DNA of 64,000 nucleotides. Source: Candidatus Poribacteria bacterium (GTDB taxonomy: Bacteria > Poribacteria > WGA-4E > WGA-3G). Of this stretch, positions 29,901 through 37,391 are shown in pieces; within the stretch, counting starts at the first letter, position 1; every line of letters begins with the position of its first letter. The DNA lies in contig JAPPES010000059.1 of the NCBI GenBank assembly GCA_028824125.1, positions 22,420-86,419 on the forward strand, in the 5' to 3' direction. A model generated the notes under the pieces. It ran no database searches, had not been told where the DNA came from, and saw only the letters and a list, made by a program, of their open reading frames with translations. A program made the position numbers and the translations under genes.

Positions 29901-32426
29901 TTTCAAAAACGGATTTGCGAACTGCTGAACCAACTGGGCATTTAACAGTGGTAACACATCGTCCAATTCTAACGTGGCAGCTGCCTGTAGAGTCGGATCG
30001 GACTGTCCTTCTAATTGTCCTCTGACAATCTTCCAGATATCCGATGCTACCATAGAATTCTTAACTGTCAAAGGTAGCCAAGTATCTGCTGGATCCGGCT
30101 TACCATTCGCGTCCAATGCAATTATTTGATAAATAAGATATCCCTTACCCTCGCCTACGTCAGAACTTGAACTTGTAATGTTCAAATAAGCAGCACCTGT
30201 GTTAGGTGCCGTGGCAACATAGATATCCTCTTTGTTCCGATAACCGGTAACGTTTTCTCCGAAGTTAGCTACACCGTCTCCAAACACAATGTCTGCTGCA
30301 GGAGCAGTGGTGTCCACCTCAAAGTCAACCATAATCTGATCCACAAGCTCGTCATTTGCATTATATACACCGGCTTGTAAGTTAGAAGCACCATCGGCAA
30401 TTGAATCAATATTAGCAAACCAAAATGAATCAGTTTCTATATCAACCTCTGGTACACTGAACACAGAAGCTAACAATGGATCGAAATTTCCACCGCGATA
30501 TACGCCGTTTTCATCAGGTTTGCCTTCAAAGGGACTGGTCAACCTGAAGACATTACGGAAGAACATATTCTGCAGCTTAGTGATTTCTTTCCGTGGAATT
30601 GCATTCGCAATCGCTGTGCCTTCTACTGGTTGGCCAGCATAAGCAGCCTCAATAAGCGGTCTAACTTCAGGTGAAGCCAGAAGTGCGGCCATAGCGGCCT
30701 GTAAATCAGGCGTGAATAATGCGTCAATGATACCACGCTGTGCTAATTGAAGATTGCGCGGATCGGGCATTGACCAATTTTCAATTATATATTCCTTTAC
30801 AGCTGGTGCCGTAGACGTTCCAGCAGCAGCGATTTGGAGAAGCACTTCAGGATTTATCACCTCTAGCTTCACTGGATGGGTAAGTGTTACCTCAAAATAA
30901 TAAAAGGTATTACCTTTTGCTAAAATTCCGATTTCATCACTTTCCCAAACACCATTGCCTTTTGGATTCATAGTAACGGCAATATAATCTCCGTTCAATC
31001 CAGTTTGCGAATACCGGAGTACAACGCTTGAAAAGATTTGGGTGTCTGAACCTGGCCATGCGGGTAGGTTCGTCGCTGCAAGCGATTCGTCCAGTCGGAA
31101 GGTATAAGGAATAGTGTCCTGTTGAAATTCAACTGGCGTAATCCTCTCCGCTTCTACTGTCCGGCCATTGAGATTAAATTTAACATTTCCACCTTCAAGC
31201 GCATCAGGAACGCGTACATAAAGGTTCAGGTTATCACTTGTCAAGTATTTCTTAACGTCAAAATCGCCGGTGAAAACATCAGCAAAGTCTGAGATAACAA
31301 GACTGGGCGTAATAGCATTCCCAAAGTTCTCAAAATCTAACTGCGACTTCTTTCCCTCAGCAAAAACAGAAACAGGTTGTTCAGAAGCTAAAATCTGTCT
31401 AATCGCCTTTTTGGGGAGAATCCCCTGCGGGATTTGCGCTAAAATAAAATCAACTACCGGTTCCACTAACGGGTCTGCGCTTGATGCTGGTAATCCAGTT
31501 GCTTTAACGATTTCTCGAATAAAAGCTCTTCCAGAAACCCTGTTAAGCGAAAGACCACCGAGCCGTGACTGACCATTTAGGTTTGAAGGGGTAAGATCAG
31601 GCGGTGGGACCGGATCGGGCGGATCCGGTGGCCCCGGATCAACTGGCGGTAGCTCCGCTGTAGCAAATGTAACCGCAATAGTTGCGGGGGATGAATTCGC
31701 CGTACCGTCGTTGGCTACCAACGTTAATGTGACAGTTGCACCAGCAATGGTAGGCATTGCCGCGGTGGGAGCAGTCTGCGTAATCCGTACAACGCCGGTC
31801 AGCGTTCCGCTTGGGATACTGTAGTAACTCGCTGCTTCAGCTGGTACCACCGAAATAGAACCCGTCACGGTAACCGCGTCTCCATTAACATCTGCAGTAG
31901 TAAAAGCAACATTAAATGAACCACTTTGATCGGTTGTCGGGCTCAAGGTTGTAATAGATATCGTCGGCGGTGCTGGATCCGGTGGAGTCGGATCAATTGG
32001 TGCTGCCGCAAGCAGTCCCTGGAGTGCTTTAACTGCTTCTGTATTCTGCAGCAAAGTCCGAACATTTGAATCCATCAAAAGAGCTCGGATATCCTGGTCA
32101 TTTGTGAGTAAACCTATTTGTTCGTCTGTCACAGCCGGTGCAACCGTTCTGATGAGAGCAGGACTACCAAGGACCAAATCCAACGCAGGACCAAGTCCAC
32201 CGAGTGCGACAATGGTAGGATTCTTTAAAGTTTCAGGATCGCTCAGTGCTGTGAGGACTTGATCGACCAAATCCTTAAGATCCTCACGCAAAAGCGTCTC
32301 ACTGTACTTGTCATACACCTGTTGGACTAAAGACGTATCATCTTGCCCGAACACAGTGTCTGGAATTGAACTGTGAAATAAACACAATGTAAAAATCAAA
32401 AAACAAACAAGTGTTCGTTTTTTCAT
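20958..32426 (-). CDS. Giant Ig-repeat surface protein (3,822 aa) with FlgD/T9SS-type C-terminal domain
   Basis: The ATG at 32424-32426 follows GAGGAGG; an in-frame extension of 37 residues lacks a ribosome site. Residues 1-27 are a signal peptide. Then come a helical region, a Pro/Asp-rich linker, Ig-like domains with calcium-type Asp motifs, two long related modules containing 'NPDSGAP' and 'PLGPTNI', and 15 tandem Ig-like modules of about 91 residues (22285-26432). The C-terminus has 'PFNFPNPFKDNTRISFGL', 'VTGRPVRTLRDN', 'WDGKTSGGEDLARGIYYCVI', typical of FlgD-Ig or T9SS sorting domains. The protein is probably exported to the cell surface as an adhesin or structural fibre. PorV-like and LysM genes follow on the same strand. 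Function is inferred. Confidence 0.85.
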   Translation of the reverse strand: MKKRTLVCFLIFTLCLFHSSIPDTVFGQDDTSLVQQVYDKYSETLLREDLKDLVDQVLTALSDPETLKNPTIVALGGLGPALDLVLGSPALIRTVAPAVTDEQIGLLTNDQDIRALLMDSNVRTLLQNTEAVKALQGLLAAAPIDPTPPDPAPPTISITTLSPTTDQSGSFNVAFTTADVNGDAVTVTGSISVVPAEAASYYSIPSGTLTGVVRITQTAPTAAMPTIAGATVTLTLVANDGTANSSPATIAVTFATAELPPVDPGPPDPPDPVPPPDLTPSNLNGQSRLGGLSLNRVSGRAFIREIVKATGLPASSADPLVEPVVDFILAQIPQGILPKKAIRQILASEQPVSVFAEGKKSQLDFENFGNAITPSLVISDFADVFTGDFDVKKYLTSDNLNLYVRVPDALEGGNVKFNLNGRTVEAERITPVEFQQDTIPYTFRLDESLAATNLPAWPGSDTQIFSSVVLRYSQTGLNGDYIAVTMNPKGNGVWESDEIGILAKGNTFYYFEVTLTHPVKLEVINPEVLLQIAAAGTSTAPAVKEYIIENWSMPDPRNLQLAQRGIIDALFTPDLQAAMAALLASPEVRPLIEAAYAGQPVEGTAIANAIPRKEITKLQNMFFRNVFRLTSPFEGKPDENGVYRGGNFDPLLASVFSVPEVDIETDSFWFANIDSIADGASNLQAGVYNANDELVDQIMVDFEVDTTAPAADIVFGDGVANFGENVTGYRNKEDIYVATAPNTGAAYLNITSSSSDVGEGKGYLIYQIIALDANGKPDPADTWLPLTVKNSMVASDIWKIVRGQLEGQSDPTLQAAATLELDDVLPLLNAQLVQQFANPFLKPFGIKLTEEQSALLANLIGAAVQDLNLIPLTYDTSRVMMMPVQGENLDLLTGNFGIRAMGIDTLFNVGSYVAPTPLRVVLPEWDRTSVTAASLGDLNGDGDADEPYESGTIFRNATDVTLTVTVKERTVHPGTIMVEYEDADGNWQDIGKVDLAEGEHAAGTTFEVPWSVTDFDALVAAGDTVAVRTVTTNGLQLTDISTDRSDKFIINLDADVHPVDPKVLVVDVITGDTNPDSGAPRGDITLTGYAARRTFPATNSIRVDVSMDGETWIDVGAVEVMTDPEHGIDGAETALKMFKGNTLAAVYDADMLHIDETSSYIQWSLAIDTVASGLADSITKENLDAAHAASNKAGMTYVDLDGNRYMVRAYPVTSDGDDVDGVAEGDMFTEKFSLDNVDDVGPLGPTNIVATMTDAYEDTGVFIDHGDGTYTVGGLVDKYANDVKSPVVTFTISPTADPMTYAGVKLMTSLPKGATVKDANGELILPAEDTGAYVLEGSGPITVTVDVGTLMDEDELVHNDRYIEDVYIENPDEFIYNPKGEVFTFQAHAIAYDAAMNDQTHDRAESGEIIDTVDNKITVNVQNTYRPDPGVIAISVVNSDGMVNPDSGAPQGILTFDVYTYGITSAPTEGIRVEVRRKSTASGEWIDPTWERITGTAMPSEIVSVSEVPVTDLSDILTDAANAGIINTGVIGVLVGISEAEGESPASLMKWSYEVDTRKLALEDTDAPEGTIKLDDTINRGDGDSERDVSKDENRYVVRAYSLTPKNPVQVEYPKRDEYLERGGVEAFFSLDNDDDVPPLGPTNITDVADVAGSIAANEDGSYTVGGIVDDTVDSPVAIFSIEPTADPKTYVGGMIRLVRTAPDGTVTELPSADVTEGQITDDVGLLANGTYMYHALVADEFGNWQVQGENDMPSPVVTVHVLNFRVSDISDLTVTAVDGESPDRHVLQETIGELQGRFPLKESIAVSFNVNNGSLAVEDLTGILVDGHEVTFTAGSGAENAFSLMADKLSTLVDGWYTPEGRVTKRNGSVTFSLATINLDNTGPMIAVETPIEGHTVNDLPTLLAGFGDGDLGSGVSDGSGVSAADTAVVSLARLRPEEVVQDAVPIDVDQSMVEQDLDSVVYTRTDKLAAGAYQFTVQVADRLGNVGEQTVTFAIEGINPIVVITAPASGQTLDHSTEEITGFFTGGGEVNITKFTINGESVEPEKSDNEFTYTLPEKDADADGALDDGEYTVAVEVTDGSGLTAQTSLTFTVELPVPTVAIHSPHAGQVYDNGKPIIAGDFTGAEPIAVALSIDGVAVEAVANDNNQFTYTPTEELSDGAHTVVAVVTDANGRTAETSTDFTVDIPGPTVMIHVPAAGQMYDISRPAVTGEFSGVAMPVELSLTLNGAAVVAEVSDNEFMYTPTDALDDGEYTLVAVATDANGKTAEATAIFSIRLPVPTATIESPHAAQVYDNGKPIIAGDFTGAEPITVVLSVDGVAVEAVVNDNNQFTYTPADALDDGSHMVTVVVTDANGRTAETSTDFTVNIPGPAVMIHVPDAGQMYDISNPTIQGEYSGDAAAMPVKLSLMLNGEPVEAAESGNEFMYTLPAKDANADGALEDGEYTLVAVVTDDNGKTAEATAIFSVRLPVPTATIESPHAAQVYDDGKPIVAGSFSGAAPIAVELSIDGVAVEAAVNDNNQFTYTPAGALSDGAHTVTVKVTDANGRTAETSTDFTVDIPGPTVAILSPAAGQEYDHGMPVVRGEFGGETDIEFTLALDGETVEAMVEDNKFTYTPDPSLDDGEYILVAVATDANGKTAEATTIFSIRLPVPTVAVISPEAGQVYDHGKPVITGEFSGAAPIEVSLSIDGEAVEAEVNDNNQFTYTPADALSDGDHMIAVKVTDANGRMAETSSVFTVDIPGPTVMIHVPAAGQMYDISRPAVTGEFSGVAMPVELSLTLNGAAVVAEVSNGEFMYTPTDALDDGEYTLVAVATDANGKTAEATTIFSIRLPVPTVAVVSPEAGQVYDHGKPVITGEFSGAAPIEVSLSIDGTAVEAEVNDNNQFTYTPADALSDGDHMIAVKVTDANGRMAETSSVFTVDIPGPSVAIHVPAAGQMYDISRPTVTGEFSGVAMPVELSLTLNGAAVVAEVSDGEFMYTPADALDDGEYTLVAVATDANGKTAEATTIFSIRLPVPTVAVVSPEAGQVYDHGKPVITGEFSGAAPIEVSLSIDGTAVEAEVNDNNQFTYTPADALSDGDHMIAVKVTDANGRMAETSSVFTVDIPGPSVAIHVPAAGQMYDISRPTVTGEFSGVAMPVELSLTLNGAAVVAEVSDGEFMYTPADALDDGEYTLVAVATDANGKTAEATTIFSIRLPVPTVAVVSPEAGQVYDHGKPVITGEFSGAAPIEVSLSIDGTAVEAEVNDNNQFTYTPADALGDGDHMIAVKVTDANGRMAETSSVFTVDIPGPSVAIHSPASGQTYDHGKPVIRVEFSGMTDVEVTTFTVNGEDVAVEAEDNQFAYTPADALGTGEYVVFVEVTDANEKTAQATVVFNVKLDSTPPVISEVSPAGVVKLNKADILAENMAITISAVVLEEQSSISNMQYVINNGIPRSYPVQRATNKFEIIESFTPGTHTIKLIAASEGGTREFEWQFTLEVDEAAPVISSITPAGTIHAGLPIISASATDESGVENIAIVVMDSNGEEVKGETKNDDEDRTNTGITRLDFHPEAPLSEGTYAIEVRATDAFGNSSTAKGGFTIDFDTAAPIITSSSPHNGARLMYKHDEMARPLLSITFGDGETGVNPDSIRLVIESPKAGGGSQAQPINLTDEQMSATQVLYTPAAPAFPNGFAVPGQYTVTLEVSDNAHQEGNVSEENDGARKANMAVYQFSFFVEFADAPILMKPFNFPNPFKDNTRISFGLNRMSTVSIVIYDVTGRPVRTLRDNVIMNAGNYTGQNGIGWDGKTSGGEDLARGIYYCVIEVTDGFEPESATLKLALTR
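22285..26432 (-). repeat. Fifteen tandem Ig-like modules, alternating A/B types
   Basis: Each module of about 91 codons begins with 'P[ST]V.I.[SV]P.AGQ.YD' and ends with 'VTDANG.TAE....F'. Two types alternate: one with 'YDHGKPVITGEFSG' and 'NDNNQFTYTPADAL', the other with 'YDISRP.VTGEFSG' and 'FMYTP.DALDDGEYTLVAVA'. The region from about 22,555 to 24,190 holds three A/B units of 546 bp that are almost identical at DNA level; modules nearer 26 kb are more diverged. This indicates recent duplication or homogenisation from the C-terminal side of the array. Confidence 0.9.
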
Positions 32427-32597
32427 TAACTTTTCCTCCTCGTTAAGTCCCGCGAAAACGAGACTAAATACTGAAGTTTTAGATGGGCAAGCGGGAAACA
32501 CAACAAAATGACCGGAGGTAGGTGTCTGCCCATCCAAATTAACAGCCTACTACCAAGTATTAAATTTTCTCCGTATACGTAGATTCACCTTAGGATA

Positions 32598-32980
32598 GTA
32601 ATACTACCCGTATGAAGGTCAAAAAGCAAACAAAATTGGGCACCGAAGTTCTGGTATTTGACCACAGGGAATCTCCATGCAAGTATCACATAACAGATTT
32701 GAGTGATTACGTACACATACAATTTTATTGACTTAAAGTTTGATCATAATATAAGAACATCTATTATCTTAACAAAAGTGACAAAATTAAGCAAGCACTT
32801 TAATCGGCACGCGGCGTTTAATGTTAGAAATTCGGTAAATTTCCCCGCCTATTTATATTCTATCGATTAAATTGCAATCGGTAATTAATATAATACTATA
32901 CTTTTAAAAGTATGTCAAATCAATTTAGCAAATTTTCACCTAAAATATTTACATACTTGGACGAATTCCTTAAAATCTGA
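32598..32980. other. Gene-free AT-rich spacer between divergent genes
   Basis: This stretch lies between the giant surface protein (leftwards) and the PhyH gene (rightwards). I see no open frame, RNA gene or long repeat in it. It probably holds the promoter of the giant gene, but no convincing -35/-10 pair on the minus strand could be chosen. Confidence 0.5.
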
Positions 32981-33009
32981 TTGACATAGTATCAAAAAAC
33001 GAATAAATT
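32981..33009 (+). promoter_or_regulatory. Sigma-70-type promoter for the PhyH gene
   Basis: TTGACA at 32981-32986 and TAAATT at 33004-33009 are separated by 17 bp, 40 bp before the start codon. Confidence 0.6.
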
Positions 33010-33048
33010 GTCAACAAAAAAAGATTTGTGTTGGAGGAAAATCAATTT

Positions 33049-33789
33049 ATGTTGACAATTTCTGATAAATCTCAACTTGACCTAAAAGGTTTTTTGCTTT
33101 TGGAAAATTTGATTACCCCGGTTACAACAACGCAACTCCGAAAACGTGCCTTGGAACTTGCCGCAGCAGAACAAAAAGCTGGCACAAGGCATACCTATTT
33201 GCCAAACGGAAGCGCGCAACGTGTTTGGAATCTAATTGACAAGGGCGAAATATTTGAAGAAACTATCCAACAGCCAAAGATGCTTGCTGCTATGGAGTAT
33301 CTCCTTGGTGCAGACTGCACGCTAAGTTCTTTCACAGTGAACATCCTTTATCCAAATGCACCAGATGCAGGCCTCCATATTGACTATCCGTTATCAGGAC
33401 TTCCAACACCGCGTCCTAACTTTCCAATGGTTGCAAATAGCGTCTGGTTTTTAGACGACTTTACACTTGAAAACGGTGCGACCAGCTGTGTTCCGGCAAG
33501 CCACCTAAGACTTGAAGTGTTACCTGAAGCTGACGTTGAATACGAAGACGAACAGCAAATTTGCGGTTCACGCGGTTCAGTCTTAATTGTCAACGGTGCT
33601 GTGTGGCACGGTTCTTCAGAAAATAGGACTGATAAGCCACGGGTTGCATTGCTCGGTTTTTTCTGTCGATCTATTTTAAAACCACAACAAGACCTTATGA
33701 AAATTGTATCAGAGGAAGTCATTGAACGCGCAACCCCGACACTAAAACGTCTACTTGGTTTTAATTCATTGCCAAATCTTAACACGTAG
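33049..33789 (+). CDS. Phytanoyl-CoA dioxygenase (PhyH) family Fe(II)/2-oxoglutarate oxygenase
   Basis: This 246-residue protein hydroxylates a small substrate using iron, 2-oxoglutarate and oxygen. The iron-binding facial triad is visible: 'GLHIDYPL' (His-x-Asp) and 'NGAVWHGSSENRTDKPRVAL' (distal His, and the Arg that binds 2-oxoglutarate). 'SVWFLDDFTLENGATSCVPASHL' is the usual double-stranded beta-helix segment. I start at the ATG at 33049 because GGAGGA sits about ten bases upstream; the TTG 21 bases earlier lies on that site. It stands alone behind its own promoter. Substrate unknown; family members act on lipids, amino acids or ectoine. Confidence 0.9.
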   Translation: MLTISDKSQLDLKGFLLLENLITPVTTTQLRKRALELAAAEQKAGTRHTYLPNGSAQRVWNLIDKGEIFEETIQQPKMLAAMEYLLGADCTLSSFTVNILYPNAPDAGLHIDYPLSGLPTPRPNFPMVANSVWFLDDFTLENGATSCVPASHLRLEVLPEADVEYEDEQQICGSRGSVLIVNGAVWHGSSENRTDKPRVALLGFFCRSILKPQQDLMKIVSEEVIERATPTLKRLLGFNSLPNLNT

Positions 33790-33833
33790 AATGATTATCA
33801 ATTAAAAGTATCCGACCAATGTTTTCTCAAATC

Positions 33834-34847
33834 TTACGGTACAATCTTACTTATTTCTCCCATTTGCACCCATTCAGATTCTGGCATTTTTGGTGTAAGT
33901 TGATACCGTAAGTCGGCTTTTAGCGTGTCACCACTGCTAACATCAAAAACAAAAGTCCGCTTTTCATCAGGTTTAATCCGGTTTTTCGCTTTTTCAGAAA
34001 TTAAGACTTGTTTTTTCTCATGCTGTGTTCCATCAGGTGCAAGATGCGTTAAATCGAGAACAATAATTCGTAATGTGCCGCCTGGCAGGAGATGCCCCGC
34101 CTTATTTTGAAGTACCACAGTCGCTTTTTTATCAGCAAATTCAATCTTAAGTGTTGCGGCATTTTTTAGCTGTGTGACGCTGCGGCTGCCTTGCCACGTA
34201 TGTTTTCTCCCTTTAATACTCTCATAACTCGCTGTGCTTTGTAACCGATTGACAACAGGCATATGGCATGTAGCACAACTCTTTTTTTCAGCGGCAAACC
34301 GGCTTTCAAGAAAACTGGATACTTGATCATGTTCAGGCACACTCGGTTGACCATGACACGTAGCACAAAGTTTTGTTGGTGACTGATAGATAGAATTGGT
34401 TACATTTGCATGAAAATTGGTTTCGGCACTTGCCGGAGGACCTTGCATTGCACCATCCTTATCAAGGTGACACACAAGACAAGAAACACCAGATTCTTGT
34501 TGTACGCTACGTAATTTTGGCATCTTCCCAATCCCGGTCACGAGGATCGGTTCTGGTGCATGGCACGGGTCACAACTCTTTTCTCTGTTAGTAATTTGTT
34601 TTGCGGCTTCCTGATAAATTTCATCTACCCATGCTTGTGCATGCATGGATTTTTCCCATTCGCGCCAAATTGCAGGATGACAACTCTTACACCTTCCATC
34701 CTTAAACGCTTGATACATTTCCTGATGTTGATTCGCATCGCTCTCTACATCGGATATAAAGTTTCCGAAGAACATTAAAATGCTTAAGCCTAATAGAGAT
34801 ATACAAAAACCCAAGACACATCGCTGAAGGATTACAGTATAGCGCAT
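33834..34847 (-). CDS. Pentahaem c-type cytochrome
   Basis: The 337-residue protein has an N-terminal membrane anchor (about residues 8-30) and five CxxCH haem sites at residues 53, 92, 123, 161 and 191 (CKSCH, CDPCH, CLVCH, CATCH, CATCH), spaced as in cytochrome c554/multihaem families. The C-terminal 130 residues are a beta-rich domain without haem sites. It should act as a periplasmic electron carrier. The ATG at 34845-34847 has AGAGGA upstream and sits ten bases after the hemY stop, so a haem protein is cotranscribed with haem synthesis genes. Physiological partner unknown. Confidence 0.88.
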   Translation of the reverse strand: MRYTVILQRCVLGFCISLLGLSILMFFGNFISDVESDANQHQEMYQAFKDGRCKSCHPAIWREWEKSMHAQAWVDEIYQEAAKQITNREKSCDPCHAPEPILVTGIGKMPKLRSVQQESGVSCLVCHLDKDGAMQGPPASAETNFHANVTNSIYQSPTKLCATCHGQPSVPEHDQVSSFLESRFAAEKKSCATCHMPVVNRLQSTASYESIKGRKHTWQGSRSVTQLKNAATLKIEFADKKATVVLQNKAGHLLPGGTLRIIVLDLTHLAPDGTQHEKKQVLISEKAKNRIKPDEKRTFVFDVSSGDTLKADLRYQLTPKMPESEWVQMGEISKIVP

Positions 34848-34857
34848 CTCTATTCCT

Positions 34858-36288
34858 CTATATTGCATCAAGCAACTTCAATGCTGCTTGATCACCACTA
34901 TGTATACAATCTGGAATACCGATGCCGTGATAAGCATTGCCTGCTAAGGCAAGACTCGGCAAGCCTTTTGCAAGTTCATCAATCTCACTGACAAGCTTTT
35001 GGTGACCGACCAGATATTGTGCCATCGCTTGAGCATGTTGGCTAACAACCAAAAAAATAGGTTTCTCTTTGATTCCGAGCAAATTGGATACATCTTTTAA
35101 TGCAAGAGTCTCTAAATCTATTTGAGTCGTATTACGATTAGCATTGGCTTCAAAGGTGTTTCCGCCTGCAAACGCGCGTAGTAGTACATGTTTTGCAGGA
35201 GCGCGATTTTCAAATTTCACACTGCTAAACGAACACCCAATAAGGTTAAGTTGTTCTGTAACGGGGACAACAAACCCCATCCCGTTGAGTGGGTGCTGGA
35301 TATCCTCTCGACGAAAAGCCAAATTAACCGTTGCAGATGATGCGTAAGGAATAGTAGAGAGTTTCTCGGCAAGCGGAGGTGAAACGTTAGCCAAGATTTT
35401 GCTTGTTTGTGGTGCGGGGAGCGCGATACAGATTAAGTCCGTTTCCAACATCTCACCATCATCAAGGCAAACGCGCCAACCGCCTTCACCTTCTTTTTTT
35501 TCAATGCTATTAACATAGGAATATAAACGGATACATCCCGCGAGGTTTTCTGCAAGTGAATCTACCAAAGTTTGCATTCCGTCTGTAAAAGATAAGAACA
35601 AGCTGTAACGGGGACCACTTGTCCCACGACTCGTTTGAGCTGCGTTACGTTTTTGTGCTAAAAGTGCTTTGATGATGCTGCCGTGTTCTCTCTCCATCTC
35701 CAAGAATCTTGGGAACGTCGCTTTGAGGCTTAGGTTTTCTGCATCTGAAGTGTAGATGCCACCTATCATCGGTTGTGCCATTCGCTCAAACGCCTCGGTT
35801 CCCAGTCTACGTCTAACAAAATCGGCAACCGATTCATCATCTGTATCGCTGCGCCGTGAGATAAATAAATCTAAGGCTATACGAAATTTACCCGCCAAAC
35901 TGAAAATAGGACTTTTTAAAAAAGGCACGAATGATCCCGGGGCCATCATGTAAAACCCTTCTGGTACCGGTAGCAGTTTGCCTTTTCGGAGGACAAAACT
36001 TCGCCGTACCTTTGAATTAGTACCTATCAACTGATCTGCTATACCGAGTTCTTCACATAACGCTTTTGCCCACGGTTTGGTTGAGATAAAGGCATCCGGA
36101 CCGTGTTCAATGATGAACCCATCTCGGTGTTCGGTCTGAATAACACCACCGACTCTGTTGCTCGCTTCAAGCAGAGTAATCTCAAGTGGAATATCCCTTT
36201 TTTCTGCTTCACGTTTCAGACGATAGGCAGCAGATAAACCAGTAATTCCGCCGCCGATAACGATTGCACGTTTCTGTTCCTGCGCCAT
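34858..36288 (-). CDS. hemY: Protoporphyrinogen oxidase
   Basis: HemY oxidises protoporphyrinogen IX (or coproporphyrinogen III) to the porphyrin with FAD and oxygen. The 476-residue product has the FAD-binding motif 'AIVIGGGITGLSAAYRLKRE', 'LEASNRVGGVIQTEHRDGF', 'EHGPDAFISTKPWA', 'GGIYTSDAENLSLKATFPRF', and the C-terminal FAD loop 'LALAGNAYHGIGIPDCIHSG'. Length matches the HemY/HemG1 family. AAGGA precedes the ATG. It follows hemH by 150 bp and precedes the cytochrome gene by ten. Whether protoporphyrin or coproporphyrin is the product cannot be decided from sequence alone. Confidence 0.93.
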   Translation of the reverse strand: MAQEQKRAIVIGGGITGLSAAYRLKREAEKRDIPLEITLLEASNRVGGVIQTEHRDGFIIEHGPDAFISTKPWAKALCEELGIADQLIGTNSKVRRSFVLRKGKLLPVPEGFYMMAPGSFVPFLKSPIFSLAGKFRIALDLFISRRSDTDDESVADFVRRRLGTEAFERMAQPMIGGIYTSDAENLSLKATFPRFLEMEREHGSIIKALLAQKRNAAQTSRGTSGPRYSLFLSFTDGMQTLVDSLAENLAGCIRLYSYVNSIEKKEGEGGWRVCLDDGEMLETDLICIALPAPQTSKILANVSPPLAEKLSTIPYASSATVNLAFRREDIQHPLNGMGFVVPVTEQLNLIGCSFSSVKFENRAPAKHVLLRAFAGGNTFEANANRNTTQIDLETLALKDVSNLLGIKEKPIFLVVSQHAQAMAQYLVGHQKLVSEIDELAKGLPSLALAGNAYHGIGIPDCIHSGDQAALKLLDAI

Positions 36289-36438
36289 TACAATATTCCT
36301 TAGGAGTGCAACAAGTTATATCATTTCTGAATGACCGCTCATCAATAACAGGAAACGCGTTCGTAGTCGCGCAATTCATTGCGCCTCTTAAATTCACCTT
36401 AGTATAGGTATGTTATAAAATTCCCTTAAAACGCAATC

Positions 36439-37383
36439 CTATTCCTCAGACTTTTCACACACAAAGTCTGCTAACATACCGATAAATTTCGGATGATTGC
36501 CAACAGTTCCCGTCCGAATAAAATCAATTCCACACGTTTCAGCAGTCTCTTTTGCCTCAATATCTAAGTCGTATAAAACTTCAACGTGGTCACAGAGAAA
36601 TCCGATGGGGGATGCAACGACGGTATCAACACCTTCCACTTTCTTCGCTTTTAGCCAATCGTTAATATCGGGTTGTGTCCATCGGAGTGGACTATTTTCG
36701 ACCTCACTCTGGTATGCGAAGCTAAACCGTTTTTTTCCAATGGCTTGTGCCACTGCTTCCCCAGTCTTTTCAAACTGTTGTGAATAGGGTGAGGTATCTG
36801 CTGCGACTTGCGGAATTGCATGAGCGGTAAAAACCAGTTCAGCACGGTCTAACTTGTCGCCACATGCCGTTTTGATAATCTCTGCGATAGCACCTACATA
36901 GCTATCATGGTTATACCATTGTTCAAGATAGTCAATAGTCGGCTTTTCACCTTCGACTGCTTCAATGCCTTTCTTAACGGTTTGTTGGTACCATTCCCAG
37001 CTGACTTTGGCTCGGTGGGGTGCCATGATGATACCAAGCATTTTGCGATGTCCCTTTTGTGCCATTTCAGCGATGACGTCCTTTAAGTACGGTGCCCAAT
37101 GTCGAAATCCAGCATAAACGGGTAACGGTAAGTCACGTTGTTGCAATGCATTTTGTAATGCTTTGGCTTGTTTAAAGGTCAATTCGTTGAATGGTGAAAA
37201 CCCACCTAATTGTACGTAATGGGATGAGATGTCTTGGACGCGTTCTTTTTGAGATTCAGCTTCACCAGCAATTCCTTCAACAAAACAGTATGCTTCACCA
37301 GGACAATTTCCAGTATCATATTTTTTACAGCATCCCGGTGTTGGTCCACCAAATGCTACAAGTAAAACACTATCGTATTTCAT
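36439..37383 (-). CDS. hemH: Ferrochelatase
   Basis: HemH inserts ferrous iron into the porphyrin at the end of haem synthesis. The 314-residue protein shows 'SVLLVAFGGP', 'GGFSPFNELTFKQAKAL', 'VYAGFRHWAPYL', 'LVFTAHAIP' (catalytic His) and 'SPIGFLCDHVEVLYDLD'. The residues just after the first strand are odd: Cys at 18, 19, 27 and 33 ('PGCCKKYDTGNCPGEAYCF'), where most homologues have no Cys. AGGAG overlaps the previous stop, nine bases upstream. Together with hemE and hemY it makes a haem operon. Confidence 0.94.
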   Translation of the reverse strand: MKYDSVLLVAFGGPTPGCCKKYDTGNCPGEAYCFVEGIAGEAESQKERVQDISSHYVQLGGFSPFNELTFKQAKALQNALQQRDLPLPVYAGFRHWAPYLKDVIAEMAQKGHRKMLGIIMAPHRAKVSWEWYQQTVKKGIEAVEGEKPTIDYLEQWYNHDSYVGAIAEIIKTACGDKLDRAELVFTAHAIPQVAADTSPYSQQFEKTGEAVAQAIGKKRFSFAYQSEVENSPLRWTQPDINDWLKAKKVEGVDTVVASPIGFLCDHVEVLYDLDIEAKETAETCGIDFIRTGTVGNHPKFIGMLADFVCEKSEE

Positions 37384-37391
37384 TTTCTCTC

